From the NCBI GenBank assembly GCA_003151235.1, contig PLWZ01000047.1:1-64000 (forward strand): 64,000 nucleotides of DNA. Reading direction: 5' to 3'. Source of the DNA: Acidimicrobiaceae bacterium. GTDB taxonomy: Bacteria > Actinomycetota > Acidimicrobiia > Acidimicrobiales > RAAP-2. Made by a program: the position numbers and the translations under genes. The notes under the pieces were generated by a model. The model was not told where the DNA came from. It saw only the letters and a program-made list of their open reading frames with translations, and searched no databases. This document shows, piece by piece, positions 41,256 to 51,031 of this stretch; the first letter of the stretch is position 1; each line of letters opens with the position of its first letter.

Positions 41256-41534
41256 ACGGGCGCGAACGTGCCGGTGCCGGGCGCCGTGTCAGAGCCCGCG
41301 ACCGCGCTACGTCAGGGTGCGGGTCCTCGCGAACGTCCGGGTGGCAGGCCTCGACGAGACGTCGGCAGGCCACCAATTGGTCCATCCAGTGACACAAGCT
41401 CGGTGTGCCGCCGGCGTGTGATCGCCTCCCTTGTGCGAGACTTCGGGCCGTCCTGACCGAGGCGCGTTGAGCAACCAGGGACATGAGATACCGCCGGCGT
41501 CGGGGGCGGACCGCGCCGCCTGTGGGGGAAAACC

Positions 41535-43997
41535 GTGCGCCAGCTCCTGAGCGACATCCGGGTGGTCGAGCTGTCCGACGAACCGGCCGGCGCGTACTGC
41601 GGAAAGGTCTTCGCGGATCTCGGCGCCCACGTGGTGAAGGTCGAGCGACCGACGGGCGCCGCGCTCCGGCAACGACCCGGCGCCTGGCTCCACCTGTGCA
41701 CGAACAAGCGCTCCGTCGTCCTCGGAGATGACCGGGCGACGGGTCCGGCGCTCGACGAACTGCTCGCATCGGCCGACCTGATCGTCGAGAGCCCTGGCCA
41801 AGGCGACCTCGCCGCCTTCGGCATGCAACGAGAGGAGATTCGGGCCGGTCATCCCAGGCTCGTGATCGCGTCGGTCAGTGGCTTTGGCGTCGAAGGACCC
41901 TACGCCGGCTACCGCTGGTCCGATCTGGTGGCCCAGGCGGCCGCCTGGCTCGTGCTGCCGCTCGGCCGCTCGCAGGTTGTCCCGGTGAAGTTCCCCGCGC
42001 TCGCGGCCATGAGCACCCTCGGCCACACCATGGCTTGCGGGGCGTTGGCCGGAGTTCGCTACGCCCGAGCCACGGGCCGCGGCGCGCACATCGACTGCGC
42101 GGCGTCGGAGGCGCTCGCATCGGGGCCGTTCCGCATCGCTCGGTTCTTGGGTTGGGAGTACCGGGACCGTGGTCCCGAAGAGGACGTCCCGGTGAGCGCC
42201 GACGGCACCCTCATCCCCATCGGGGTCTTCCCGTGTGCCGACGGATACGTCTCATTGATGTCCACCCCCCAACAGCTGCCCGAGATGCTGTCGGTCCTCG
42301 ACAACGAACCGCTCAACGAGGCGTTCCGCCGGCCCGACGCATTCGTTCGTCCAGAAACCAAGGAGATCCTCGACGCCGCGCTCTACCCATGGCTCTTCGC
42401 ACACCCGCGGGCCGAGCTCACTGCGATGGCCCAGCGGGCCGGGTGGCCGTTCGCCCACGTCCTCTCGACGGCCGAGGTCCTCGAGGTCGACCACCTCCAC
42501 CAGCGGGGCTTCTGGTCGGAGGTGGAAGGGCCGTCGGGGCCGATCCGGTTGGCCGGTCCCCCCTACCGCCACGCCGAGGGTGGGTGGCGCCTCCATTGGC
42601 CGGGCCCCGAGCTCGGTGGCCCCGAACATTCCGGTGGCTCGCTCCCGGCACGTCCGGCTAACCCGGCCACTTTGAATCGCACCGTGACCCCTTCGTCCAC
42701 GCCGCCCCTCGACGGCATCCGGGTGCTCGATCTCACAACCGTTTGGTCGGGGCCATACCTGACCCTTCTGCTCGCCGATCTCGGAGCCGAGGTCATCCGG
42801 ATCGAGAACCCGTCGGTCTTCCCGCCGACGACCAAGGGGTATGTCCCCCGGCCCGACCCGACCCGCATGCAGCTGGGCAGCCTGGTGTCGATGTACGGGC
42901 CCGGGCTCCCAGGGCGGCCGGACCGCCCCTACAACCGCCACGCCATGAACAACTCGCTGGCCCGCAACAAGCTCTCGTGCACGCTCGACCCTCGGCGGCC
43001 TGAGGCCCGCGAGCTCTTCATGCGCCTTGTCGAGCGGTCCGACGTATTCGTCGAGAACCTCAAGCCGTCGACGCTCCACCGCCTCGGGATCCACGAGAGC
43101 GAGCTGATGGACCGCAACCCACAGATGATCGTGATCCGGCTCCCCCCGGCCGGACTAACCGGGGATTGGGCCGGGTACACCGGCTTCGGCGCCCAGTTCG
43201 ATGGGTTGAGCGGCCTCGTGAGCCTGCTGGGCCACCACGACAGCGAGATCGTCGATACCCCGTCGTCCACCTTCATGGACATGTCGTCGGGTCCAGCGGG
43301 GACCTTCGCCGTCTTGGCCGCGCTCCACTATCGCGAGGCCACGGGGCGCGGCCAGGTGATCGAGCTTTCCCAACTGGAGAACATCGTGGCCCAGCTGGGA
43401 GACGTGCTCGTCGAGACCCAATGGGGCGAGCCACCCGAGCGGGTTGGCAACCGGGACCCCCGGCAGGCCCCCCAGGGGATCTACCGCTGCCGGGGCGATC
43501 ACCGCTGGCTGGCCCTCACGGTCACCGACGACGAGGCCTGGATCGGCCTCACCTCGGTGCTCGGGCAGCCGGGGCTGGCCGAGGACCCGGACTTCGCTGA
43601 CTACGCGAAGCGCTACGAGCGCCACGACCTCCTCGACGAGCTCATCTCGGGGTGGGCGGCCGGGCAGGACGTGGTGGTGGCCTTCCACGCCCTCCAGCGC
43701 GCCGGTGTGGCCGCGTCTCCGCTCTTCAACGAGGAGCTCGTGGTCGCCGACCCCAACGTGGCCGCCCGCGAGTGGGTACGTCCCCTGACCTCGGCCGACG
43801 TGGGAACGCATCTGCACATCGGTAACGCCTTCCGGGGCATCCCCCAGCGATGGGACCGGGGCTCCCCCACCCTGGGCGAGGACAACGAATACGTGTACCG
43901 CACGCTGCTCGGGCTCACCGACCAGGAGTACCGGCACCTCCAGGAAGTCGGCATCGTCACCGAGGACTACCTGGGACCCGACGGCTATCCGGTCTGA
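41535..43997 (+). CDS. Tandem-domain CaiB/BaiF (family III) CoA-transferase
   Basis: The 820-residue protein has two family III CoA-transferase units. The first (about 1-375) starts LSDIRVVELSDEPAGAYCGK; the second (about 390-820) starts LDGIRVLDLTTVWSGPYLT. The second unit has the catalytic Asp in TFMDMSSGPAG (about residue 582). At the equivalent place the first unit reads FPALAAMSTLGH with no Asp, so it may be structural only. Family III enzymes move CoA between carboxylic acids as interlocked dimers; a tandem chain could form such a dimer in one polypeptide. GGGGGAAAACC precedes GTG 41535. Confidence 0.88.
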   Translation: MRQLLSDIRVVELSDEPAGAYCGKVFADLGAHVVKVERPTGAALRQRPGAWLHLCTNKRSVVLGDDRATGPALDELLASADLIVESPGQGDLAAFGMQREEIRAGHPRLVIASVSGFGVEGPYAGYRWSDLVAQAAAWLVLPLGRSQVVPVKFPALAAMSTLGHTMACGALAGVRYARATGRGAHIDCAASEALASGPFRIARFLGWEYRDRGPEEDVPVSADGTLIPIGVFPCADGYVSLMSTPQQLPEMLSVLDNEPLNEAFRRPDAFVRPETKEILDAALYPWLFAHPRAELTAMAQRAGWPFAHVLSTAEVLEVDHLHQRGFWSEVEGPSGPIRLAGPPYRHAEGGWRLHWPGPELGGPEHSGGSLPARPANPATLNRTVTPSSTPPLDGIRVLDLTTVWSGPYLTLLLADLGAEVIRIENPSVFPPTTKGYVPRPDPTRMQLGSLVSMYGPGLPGRPDRPYNRHAMNNSLARNKLSCTLDPRRPEARELFMRLVERSDVFVENLKPSTLHRLGIHESELMDRNPQMIVIRLPPAGLTGDWAGYTGFGAQFDGLSGLVSLLGHHDSEIVDTPSSTFMDMSSGPAGTFAVLAALHYREATGRGQVIELSQLENIVAQLGDVLVETQWGEPPERVGNRDPRQAPQGIYRCRGDHRWLALTVTDDEAWIGLTSVLGQPGLAEDPDFADYAKRYERHDLLDELISGWAAGQDVVVAFHALQRAGVAASPLFNEELVVADPNVAAREWVRPLTSADVGTHLHIGNAFRGIPQRWDRGSPTLGEDNEYVYRTLLGLTDQEYRHLQEVGIVTEDYLGPDGYPV

Positions 43998-44075
43998 GGT
44001 TGGCCTGACCTCTCGACCCAGTCCGACGACGACGCCGACAGGTCGCGCCGATGCGATGAACCAGGGTCATCCGCG

Positions 44076-44795
44076 TCAGGCGGCGGCGACCTCGCTCAGG
44101 GCCGCGGCGACCCGCTCCGGCTCGGTGATCATGAGGTCGTGCCCGGTGTCGATGTCCCACAGGCGGCCCTCGGCGCGAGCCGTGGCCATCTGCTCGGGAT
44201 CCCGGGTGGCCAGGGTCGAGGTGCAGACGATGTGGTACTGCGGGATCGCCCAGAGCGCGTCCTCGTTGGTCAGCTCGAGACGCTGTTCGAAACACTTCCA
44301 GGGGTGGCCGGCCAGCCGACCGTCCATCCAGGCGAGATCCACGGGATCCTCCACGCCGTAAAAGCGACCCGCTTCGGCGCCCGGTAGAAGCACCAGCTCG
44401 ACCCCGTCGACCACCTTGCCGAGCGGGCGGGTCGCCTCGATGATGGGGCCTGCGACGTCCAACAACGACTGACCATTGACCGGCGTGGCGGCATCCAGGT
44501 ACACGAGGCGGCCGACGCGATCGGTCGTCCGGTCGGCAACTCCGGTGATGACCATCCCGCCGTAGCTGTGGCCTACCAGGATCACGTCGCGCAGGTCCTC
44601 GTAATGGAGGACGGCCACGATGTCGTGGATGTGCATGTCGAGGTCGATGTCGGGCCGCAACAGGTGCGACCGCTCGCCGAGGCCGGTCATCGAGGGCGCG
44701 TACACCTCGTGCCCTTGAGAACGCAGGATCCGGGCCACGCTCCGGTAGCACCAGCCGCCGTGCCCCCCACCGTGAACAAGGACGAATGTCGACAC
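44076..44795 (-). CDS. Alpha/beta hydrolase (methylesterase/hydroxynitrile-lyase-like)
   Basis: The protein has about 240 residues from GTG 44795 (VSTFVLVHGGGHGGW). The oxyanion loop is HGGGHGGWCY, the nucleophile elbow is VGHSYGG (Ser about 83), and the catalytic His is in DTGHDLMITEPERVA near the C-terminus. This layout is that of small plant-esterase-like hydrolases common in actinobacteria. It converges on the tandem CoA-transferase and is divergent from the CocE-like gene. The frame extends 22 codons upstream of the preferred start. Confidence 0.88.
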   Translation of the reverse strand: MSTFVLVHGGGHGGWCYRSVARILRSQGHEVYAPSMTGLGERSHLLRPDIDLDMHIHDIVAVLHYEDLRDVILVGHSYGGMVITGVADRTTDRVGRLVYLDAATPVNGQSLLDVAGPIIEATRPLGKVVDGVELVLLPGAEAGRFYGVEDPVDLAWMDGRLAGHPWKCFEQRLELTNEDALWAIPQYHIVCTSTLATRDPEQMATARAEGRLWDIDTGHDLMITEPERVAAALSEVAAA

Positions 44796-45096
44796 CGCTG
44801 CGATCCCTTCCCAATACCCTGAGCCCGTCCGCCCAACGGCGACCGATGCCCGCATGCGCAAACGGCGCCGAGCGCGCCAACGATACGGGGATTGGGCCGC
44901 ACCTGCGACAACAACGACTGCGCGGCGCCTTTACGACACCACGGCCGAGACCGCTGCCGGCCCGAAACACCCGACCGCCGCCGGCCGGGTCGATATAGGG
45001 TGAGCCCTCAGCTCCCGGGATCACCCTTCGGCACGCAACTCCTCTCGATGCGGGCCGCCCGGTAACACAGTCGTCCGAGCGGGGGAACGAAGCCTC
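44796..45096. other. Divergent intergenic region
   Basis: About 300 bp between two divergent hydrolase genes, very G/C-rich (CCGACCGCCGCCGGCCGG near 44970). It must hold both promoters, but I see no box pair that stands out and no gene. Confidence 0.4.
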
Positions 45097-46770
45097 ATGA
45101 CCACCACGTCGTCGCTATCGGCGGGGAAACGTCGCTCGACCGTCGGTCGAGCGATCGAAGACCGCCTCACCCGGAAGCTGGGCCTCGCCCCCGCCACCAC
45201 CGATTTCACGGTGACTCGCAACGTCCGAGTTGCGACGCGAGACGGGCTGGAGCTCGCCGCAGACTTGTATAGGCCGACCTCGAGCGCGGTGGGCACCCTG
45301 TTGGTTCGCGGGCCCTACGGGCGGTCCCTGCCCCTCGCCTTCCCCATGGCACGAGTCTTCGCAGCCCGCGGGTACAACTGCCTGTTCGTCAGCAGCAGAG
45401 GCACGTTCGGCTCGGGCGGGGACTTCTATCCGATGCGCACCGAGGCCGACGACGGCCACGACGTCGTCGCCTGGATGGTCGCCCAGCCCTGGTTCACCGG
45501 TACCTTCGCCACCTTGGGCGGCTCCTATCTCGGATACACCCAGTGGGCGCTCCTCGCCGACCCACCAGCCGAGCTTGTCGCCGCCGTCGTCTCGGTCGGG
45601 CCTCACGATTTCGGCGAGCACGCATGGGGAACCGGGGCGTTCAAGCTCGATTTCCTCGGCTGGACCAACCAGGTCGTCCATCAGGAGGACACCGGACCGG
45701 TTGTGGGCGCGCTCCGCATGGCACTGGCCACCAACGCCCGGCGGGTCCGCTCCGCACTCGACGAGTTGCCGCTCGTCGGGGCGGCCCAAAGCCTCCTCGA
45801 AGGCCGTGCGCCCTGGTACACCGAGTGGGTCTCCCGGCCGGACCTCGAGGATCCGTTCTGGGCGCCGATGAGGCACGGGGTGGCCCTGGACCGCATCGAG
45901 GTCCCCGTGCTCCTCCTCGGGGGCTGGCAGGACATCTTTCTCGAGCAGACGATCCACCAATACCGCCGGCTCCATGACCGCGGGCTCGATGTCGCCATGA
46001 CGATCGGCCCGTGGTCGCACATCCAGGTCGGCACCAAGGGCATCTCGATCACCACGCAAGAGACGTTCGACTGGCTCGAGGAACACCTGGCCAAGAGGGG
46101 TGGGCGACGACGGCCGACCCCTGTCCATGTCTTCGTGACGGGGGCGAAAGAGTGGCGGGACCTGTCCAGCTGGCCCCCCGAGACCGACCGGCAGACCTTG
46201 TACCTTCACCCCGACCACAGCTTGTCCGATGCGGCTCCGCCGGCCGATGCGGCGCCGTCCACATTCACCTTCAACCCAGCCCATCCGACACCCACGATCG
46301 GCGGGCCTGTGCTCACGGGCCGCTGTGTGGTCGACGACACCGCACTCTCGCAGCGCTCGGACGTGTTGAGCTTCACCGGCACGGTCCTCGAGGCTCCGAT
46401 CGAGGTCCTCGGCCCGCCCGTGGTCGAACTGGCGCACCAGTGCGACAACCGCCACGCCGACTTGTTCGTGCGCGTCTCGGAAGTCGACGGCCACGGCCGG
46501 TCGCACAATGTCACCGAGGGCTATCTGCGGCTTGATCCGGCGAGGACGGGGGGGCTCGTCACGGTGACGCTCCGAGAGATCGCCCACCGGTTTGTGGCAG
46601 GCTCCCGCATACGGCTGCTCATCGCAGGGGGCACGCACCCCCGATACGCCCGGAACCTCGGAACCGACGAGAACCCGGGCACCGGCACCGAGCTACGCCC
46701 AGCCGTCCACTCCATCGGCCACGGCCGGGACGGCGTGTCGCGTCTGCTGCTTCCGACATCGCGGGTCTAG
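45097..46770 (+). CDS. CocE/NonD family serine hydrolase
   Basis: The 557-residue protein has an N-terminal alpha/beta-hydrolase domain with the conserved VATRDGLELAADLYRP and SSRGTFGSGGDFYP and the nucleophile in LGGSYLGYTQW (Ser about 149). The His is expected in IGPWSHIQ (about 308). The C-terminal jelly-roll domain carries RSHNVTEGYLRLDP. Members include cocaine esterase and X-Pro dipeptidyl peptidase relatives, which cleave esters or acyl-amides. GGGGGAACGAAGCCTC precedes ATG 45097. Confidence 0.92.
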   Translation: MTTTSSLSAGKRRSTVGRAIEDRLTRKLGLAPATTDFTVTRNVRVATRDGLELAADLYRPTSSAVGTLLVRGPYGRSLPLAFPMARVFAARGYNCLFVSSRGTFGSGGDFYPMRTEADDGHDVVAWMVAQPWFTGTFATLGGSYLGYTQWALLADPPAELVAAVVSVGPHDFGEHAWGTGAFKLDFLGWTNQVVHQEDTGPVVGALRMALATNARRVRSALDELPLVGAAQSLLEGRAPWYTEWVSRPDLEDPFWAPMRHGVALDRIEVPVLLLGGWQDIFLEQTIHQYRRLHDRGLDVAMTIGPWSHIQVGTKGISITTQETFDWLEEHLAKRGGRRRPTPVHVFVTGAKEWRDLSSWPPETDRQTLYLHPDHSLSDAAPPADAAPSTFTFNPAHPTPTIGGPVLTGRCVVDDTALSQRSDVLSFTGTVLEAPIEVLGPPVVELAHQCDNRHADLFVRVSEVDGHGRSHNVTEGYLRLDPARTGGLVTVTLREIAHRFVAGSRIRLLIAGGTHPRYARNLGTDENPGTGTELRPAVHSIGHGRDGVSRLLLPTSRV

Positions 46771-46865
46771 GCGGCGCCTTTCCACCTTGTCGCGCGAAAA
46801 CCCTCGTCCTACGATCTAATCGCCAAACCCGGCGGCGAGGAGCACGAGAGACCCGACGGACCGAG

Positions 46866-47804
46866 TCAGCGCTCCCCTGACTCGGGTCCCACCGACGCCA
46901 GCGTCGAACGGAGCCAATCGCCGATGCGCGCAAATGCCGGTTCGGCTGCCGGGAAGGCGAGATTCATGAAGCCGTGCGGCTGACCGGGGTAGCTGACCTC
47001 TTCGACGTCGACGCCCTCATCGCGCAGTCTGTTCGCGTAGGCCCGCCCCTCGTCCCGCAGGACGTCACATCCGCCGAGCACCACGAGAGCGGGCGGCAGG
47101 CCCTTCAGTGAGTCGGCCCACAACGGGGCAGCGAAGGGATCGCCGCTGAGGTCCTGCCCGCCACAGTAGGCCTGCCAGTACAACGTGGTTGTGGCGCGGT
47201 TCAAGACCACGCCGTCGAAGGCCTCCCGTGATGGGAAAGTCCCGATGGACCCCGCGACGGCCGGATAGATCAGAACCTGGCCAGCGAGCGACACATCGCC
47301 GGCTTCTCGCAACCGGAGGGCCAGGCCGGCAGACAGGTTGCCGCCGGCGCTCTCCCCTGCGATCGCCACGGCCGCCGGCGACAGGCCGAATCGCCCCGCG
47401 TTGGCGAGGGCCCATCGGGTCACGGTCTCGCAATCATCGAGTGCGGCGGGATAGGGATGCTCGGGAGCGAGGCGATACTCGACCGACACGACCACAGCCC
47501 CCGAACCGTGGGCCAACTCACGAGCGACGTTGTCCATGAGCCCGATGCTTCCGATCACGAAGCCGCCGCCGTGGAAGTAGACGACGAGCCCGGTGGGGGG
47601 CCCGTCGCCCTGGTAGACCCGGATCGGGACGCCGTTCACGACCTCGTCGGTCACCGTGGCGATCTCACGGGTCGGGGGTGCACCGACCGGGCTTCGACCT
47701 AGCTCGAGCACCTCTGGCATCAACTCCTCGAGCGGCGCGCTGATGTACGGGTTCGCGGCGAGCCACTCGGCTGCCCACTGGTCGAGGACTCCTTCGTCAT
47801 CCAT
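46866..47804 (-). CDS. HSL-family alpha/beta hydrolase (carboxylesterase)
   Basis: The 312-residue esterase of the hormone-sensitive-lipase group has the oxyanion motif YFHGGGFVIGS (about residues 75-85), VEYRLAPEHPYPAALDD, the nucleophile in AGESAGGNLSAGLALR (Ser about 149) and the C-terminal His in GQPHGFMNL. It hydrolyses short-chain esters. It is followed on the same strand, upstream, by the Abhydrolase_10-like copy 2 with a gap of only 44 bp, which suggests one transcript. Confidence 0.92.
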   Translation of the reverse strand: MDDEGVLDQWAAEWLAANPYISAPLEELMPEVLELGRSPVGAPPTREIATVTDEVVNGVPIRVYQGDGPPTGLVVYFHGGGFVIGSIGLMDNVARELAHGSGAVVVSVEYRLAPEHPYPAALDDCETVTRWALANAGRFGLSPAAVAIAGESAGGNLSAGLALRLREAGDVSLAGQVLIYPAVAGSIGTFPSREAFDGVVLNRATTTLYWQAYCGGQDLSGDPFAAPLWADSLKGLPPALVVLGGCDVLRDEGRAYANRLRDEGVDVEEVSYPGQPHGFMNLAFPAAEPAFARIGDWLRSTLASVGPESGER

Positions 47805-47848
47805 GTTGCTCAGCCTCTGTCGGTTGGGACCGGCGATGAAGACACGGT

Positions 47849-49246
47849 TCAGTGCTGGAGTTCAGGGCGCGCTGCCGCCTCGGCTATGAGCGCGTCGGCA
47901 TCGCTCGGCAGGATTGCGCCGGTGGTTTCCACCGCGCGTGCCGCCTGTTCGAAGAGCTTCAGATAGTTCGCCTGGCTCCCGTAGAGCGCCTGCAGCTTCT
48001 CGGGTGGGAACGGCGCACAAGTTCCCCCGAGGCGGCTAATGAAATCGGGGGTCAGCGGGATCGCGCTGTTATGGGCGATCGGGACCTCCACCTGGGGTAG
48101 TCGGATCCCGCCACGAGCGATCCCGTGCTCGTCGCGGCTGATCTCAGGGGGTTCGCCCGTGAACTCGATACGGGGCTGGCTCGGTGGAACCTCGCCGCGC
48201 TCCACCCAGGCCAGCATGTGGTGCAGAGCCGCGTCGACGACGGGGTTCATCGGCACCTCGTTGACGCCCGGCTGATCGGGCGGAACGAACCCGAAGTCAC
48301 GTTGATAGCGGGGCCCGACAGAAGCCATCGCCTGCCGCGATATGTGGGAGGTCCCCGCCGCCTCCCAGTACCGGAAACGCTCGGTGTCGGGCTGCCGGAC
48401 CCCGTAACAAGGTTCCGTCTCGCACTCCGAGTTCACCACCATCACAGGCACGTCGAGGTCGTCGCGCAACAGGTGGGTGCCGATCAAGGGGGGACGTCGC
48501 CTCGCCTCTTCGGTACCCGGGGCGGGCACGGCGACGAAGCCCTCGCCGACCTCGAGGGGCGACCCAGAGCCGAAGTACAACGTGAGCATGAAGCCGTCGA
48601 TAACCCCGGCCAGCGGTTGCACGGCGTTCAGGTAGGCCGAGAGCCGTCCCGCCGACTGCGATGCTCCCTGAGCGATGATCCGGCGAACCTCAAGTCCCCC
48701 CAGGGGATCGACGCCGCCGTCAGCCGCGCCGCCCAAGATCGCTTGCGCCGCCTGGGTGAAGATGTCGAAGGAGAAGTCATCGCTCGGGATGGCCAGCGAT
48801 CCGTACCGATCCCGATCCCAGCCAATGAGGCCCATCGGATGTTCGGGGAACCCGTGGACTCCGACCCGTTGCGCGCTGACGGCGACGAAGGCGCCGCCAT
48901 TGTCGAAGAGCACCGGGCTGTCGCCGCCACCGAAGTTGTCATAGCCGGCGGTCACGTTGTTCCAGGCCATCAGGACGGTGCCGCTGAACGCGGCGGGGTC
49001 CACGGGCCGCACGACGACCATGCGGGTCTTGAACGGCGCGCTCTCGATCGATTCCACCTGCCAGCGCCCGTCCCATCCGAGCTCGGTGCCGGGCACGGGT
49101 AAGTAACGGGTCGCGTGGCCCTCCAGGAAGAACTCGTCCTCCCGGTAGCCGTGGGCGGCCAGGTCGGTCACGGGTGTGCCGAATGCCCACCCGTGTGTTC
49201 CACCGGTCACCGGTCCGGTGACTGTCGCTCGGCTCAATTCAGGCAT
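47849..49246 (-). CDS. Alpha/beta hydrolase domain protein (Abhydrolase_10-like), copy 2
   Basis: The protein has 465 residues from ATG 49246 (MPELSRATVTG), preceded by GGGGAGGGATCG. The nucleophile elbow is AQGASQSAGRLSAYL, and the closing His is in the AAGTSHISRQA region. The blocks AAFSGTVLMAWNN and IARGGIRLPQVEVP align with copy 1 at 39900, so these are distant paralogues. The frame is open 26 codons further but without a ribosome site. Together with the HSL esterase it forms a minus-strand hydrolase pair. Confidence 0.85.
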   Translation of the reverse strand: MPELSRATVTGPVTGGTHGWAFGTPVTDLAAHGYREDEFFLEGHATRYLPVPGTELGWDGRWQVESIESAPFKTRMVVVRPVDPAAFSGTVLMAWNNVTAGYDNFGGGDSPVLFDNGGAFVAVSAQRVGVHGFPEHPMGLIGWDRDRYGSLAIPSDDFSFDIFTQAAQAILGGAADGGVDPLGGLEVRRIIAQGASQSAGRLSAYLNAVQPLAGVIDGFMLTLYFGSGSPLEVGEGFVAVPAPGTEEARRRPPLIGTHLLRDDLDVPVMVVNSECETEPCYGVRQPDTERFRYWEAAGTSHISRQAMASVGPRYQRDFGFVPPDQPGVNEVPMNPVVDAALHHMLAWVERGEVPPSQPRIEFTGEPPEISRDEHGIARGGIRLPQVEVPIAHNSAIPLTPDFISRLGGTCAPFPPEKLQALYGSQANYLKLFEQAARAVETTGAILPSDADALIAEAAARPELQH

Positions 49247-49398
49247 CGATCCCTCCCCTTGGCATATTGTGCCACGGCGAGCCGATGTCCAGCTGAGTCG
49301 CCCGGCTGGGCAGATCGTCGTCAAGGCGAACGGCTGAACCTTGTCCTGTGAACCCGGTTTCCGCCGTTCACCGGCCCATCTACGCCCTGTTCAAAAGG

Positions 49399-49420
49399 TT
49401 CACCCTTTCGTGTGGGTGAA
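49399..49420 (-). terminator. Intrinsic terminator downstream of the DUF1330 gene
   Basis: The arms TTCACCC (49399-49405) and GGGTGAA (49414-49420) are followed on the minus strand by CCTTTTG. It is placed 40 bp beyond the DUF1330 stop and reads in that direction. Confidence 0.65.
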
Positions 49421-49460
49421 GGGCTTTCTTGAGTTCGGCAACGGGTGTCCGGCCGGTTGT

Positions 49461-49766
49461 TCATCCAACGTCGGCGTCAAAACCAGACACGATGACGACG
49501 TTGCTCACGGCGGCGTCATGTCGAATCTTGGCTGCCGCCTGGTATGTGTCCGACATGTACCAGGTGCGCGCCGCTTCGACCGACGCAAACTCGAGAACGA
49601 CGGTCTGTGTTGCCGGCCATTCGCCTTCGAGGAGGTCGGGCTGCCTATCAACGACGAGGACCTTCGCTTGGCTCTCCCGGATCGACGGCCCGGCCGCTCG
49701 GCTGTAGGCCTGCATGCCTTCGGGGTCCCGGATCACCTCGGTCAAAATGACATAGCCCTTCGGCAT
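49461..49766 (-). CDS. DUF1330 family protein
   Basis: The 101-residue dimeric ferredoxin-like protein starts at ATG 49766 (MPKGYVILTEVIRDPEGMQAY), with GGAGGAGACCG immediately upstream. The conserved block LEFASVEAARTWYMSDTYQA is the family hallmark. DUF1330 proteins resemble small monooxygenase or isomerase subunits (dimeric alpha-beta barrel); the function is unknown. It is divergent from the LLM-type gene at 49958, so the two may share control. Confidence 0.92.
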   Translation of the reverse strand: MPKGYVILTEVIRDPEGMQAYSRAAGPSIRESQAKVLVVDRQPDLLEGEWPATQTVVLEFASVEAARTWYMSDTYQAAAKIRHDAAVSNVVIVSGFDADVG

Positions 49767-49957
49767 CGGTCTCCTCCGTTCCGTGGGCCGCTGATGTCCA
49801 GGGCCAGACCGTAGCGTGGCTCCGGCGTCATCTTCTCCTCCGGGGTCCAGTCCAATTCCCATGGCCAGGAAGCATTGTTTTCCATTACCGTCACCGATTG
49901 TGCCGACCTCCCTGGTGTGGCAATCGCGTGCGATCCGATGCATCGTGGAGCGGCAAC

Positions 49958-50926
49958 ATGGCTAACTTCGAACTGTCTTGTGGGCTGCCGCCGGGCCCCG
50001 ACTTTGCCGCCCTTGTCGAGTTGGCCGAAGAGCTCGGCTACACCCGGGCATGGGTCTTCGATTCGGCACCACTCTGGGAGGATTCGTTCGTCCACCTGGC
50101 GTTGGCCGCCGAGCGGACCACGCGGATCGGCCTCGGAACCGCCGTTCTCATTCCGCAACAGCGGTCGGTGATGGCCATGGCCTCGGGCATAGCGACCATC
50201 GCCCGAATCTCGGGTGGCCGTTTCCGGGCGTGCTTCGGCACGGGCTTCACCTCTCGCTTCGCGATGGGCCAATCGCCCATGACGATCAACGCCCTCGCCG
50301 ATTACTTCGGCGCTGTTCGGAAGCTCTTGGCGGGACAAACCGTGATCCTGGACGGGAAACCCGCCCGGATGCTGCATGCGGACGGGATTTCCGAGCCGCG
50401 GCCCATCGAGGTACCGCTTTGGCTCAGCGTTCTCGGACCCCGAGGCGCAGCCTTGGCCGGTGACGTCGCCGACGGGGTCATCGGCCCTCCTCACGCCACA
50501 CTGCCCACCGCGACGATCGCTTCGGGCACCGTGCTCGATCCCGGCGAAGACCGGGGGTCCGACCGCGTCCGAGAGGCAATCGGGCCGTGGCGGGTCGTCG
50601 GCTGGCACACGGCCTACTCGGGTGGTGGCGCCGAGGCGGTCGACGCCAAACCGGGTGGGCAGGCTTGGCGAAAGGCACTCGAAGCGCTCGCCCCGGAGGG
50701 AGAGCGGCACTTGTTGACCTTTGAAGGCCACGTCACCCATCTCCCCGATCGCGACAGAGAGCTCCTCGAGCACATAGACGTGAACACGTTGGTCGGCGGC
50801 GCCGCTGACGTCGGCCGGCAGCTCGCTGGTCTGGCCGACACCGGGTTCCACGAGATCATCTACACACCGTCGGGGCCCGACGTCGCCCGTGAGCTCCGCG
50901 CGTTTGCTTCTGTACGCGAGCAGTGA
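49958..50926 (+). CDS. LLM-class flavin/F420-dependent oxidoreductase
   Basis: This 322-residue TIM-barrel protein starts MANFELSCGLPPGPDFAALV and has ELGYTRAWVFDSAPLWEDSF, TTRIGLGTAVLIPQQRSVMA and ARISGGRFRACFGTGFTSRF, the features of F420-dependent luciferase-like enzymes. A central segment with LGPRGAALAGDVADGVIG is where the ring-binding loop lies. GGAGCGGCAAC precedes ATG 49958. The divergent DUF1330 gene is 191 bp away. The reaction is unknown; it may process a product of the neighbouring hydrolases. Confidence 0.88.
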   Translation: MANFELSCGLPPGPDFAALVELAEELGYTRAWVFDSAPLWEDSFVHLALAAERTTRIGLGTAVLIPQQRSVMAMASGIATIARISGGRFRACFGTGFTSRFAMGQSPMTINALADYFGAVRKLLAGQTVILDGKPARMLHADGISEPRPIEVPLWLSVLGPRGAALAGDVADGVIGPPHATLPTATIASGTVLDPGEDRGSDRVREAIGPWRVVGWHTAYSGGGAEAVDAKPGGQAWRKALEALAPEGERHLLTFEGHVTHLPDRDRELLEHIDVNTLVGGAADVGRQLAGLADTGFHEIIYTPSGPDVARELRAFASVREQ

Positions 50927-51031
50927 CCACGAGAGGACTGAGGCACACTCCGCCGAAGTCCACTTTTGACCGCACGGGTACTTGCCGACGAACGGGACGG
51001 TGCCCGAGCTCTTTGGTGAGCCCGGAGCCGC

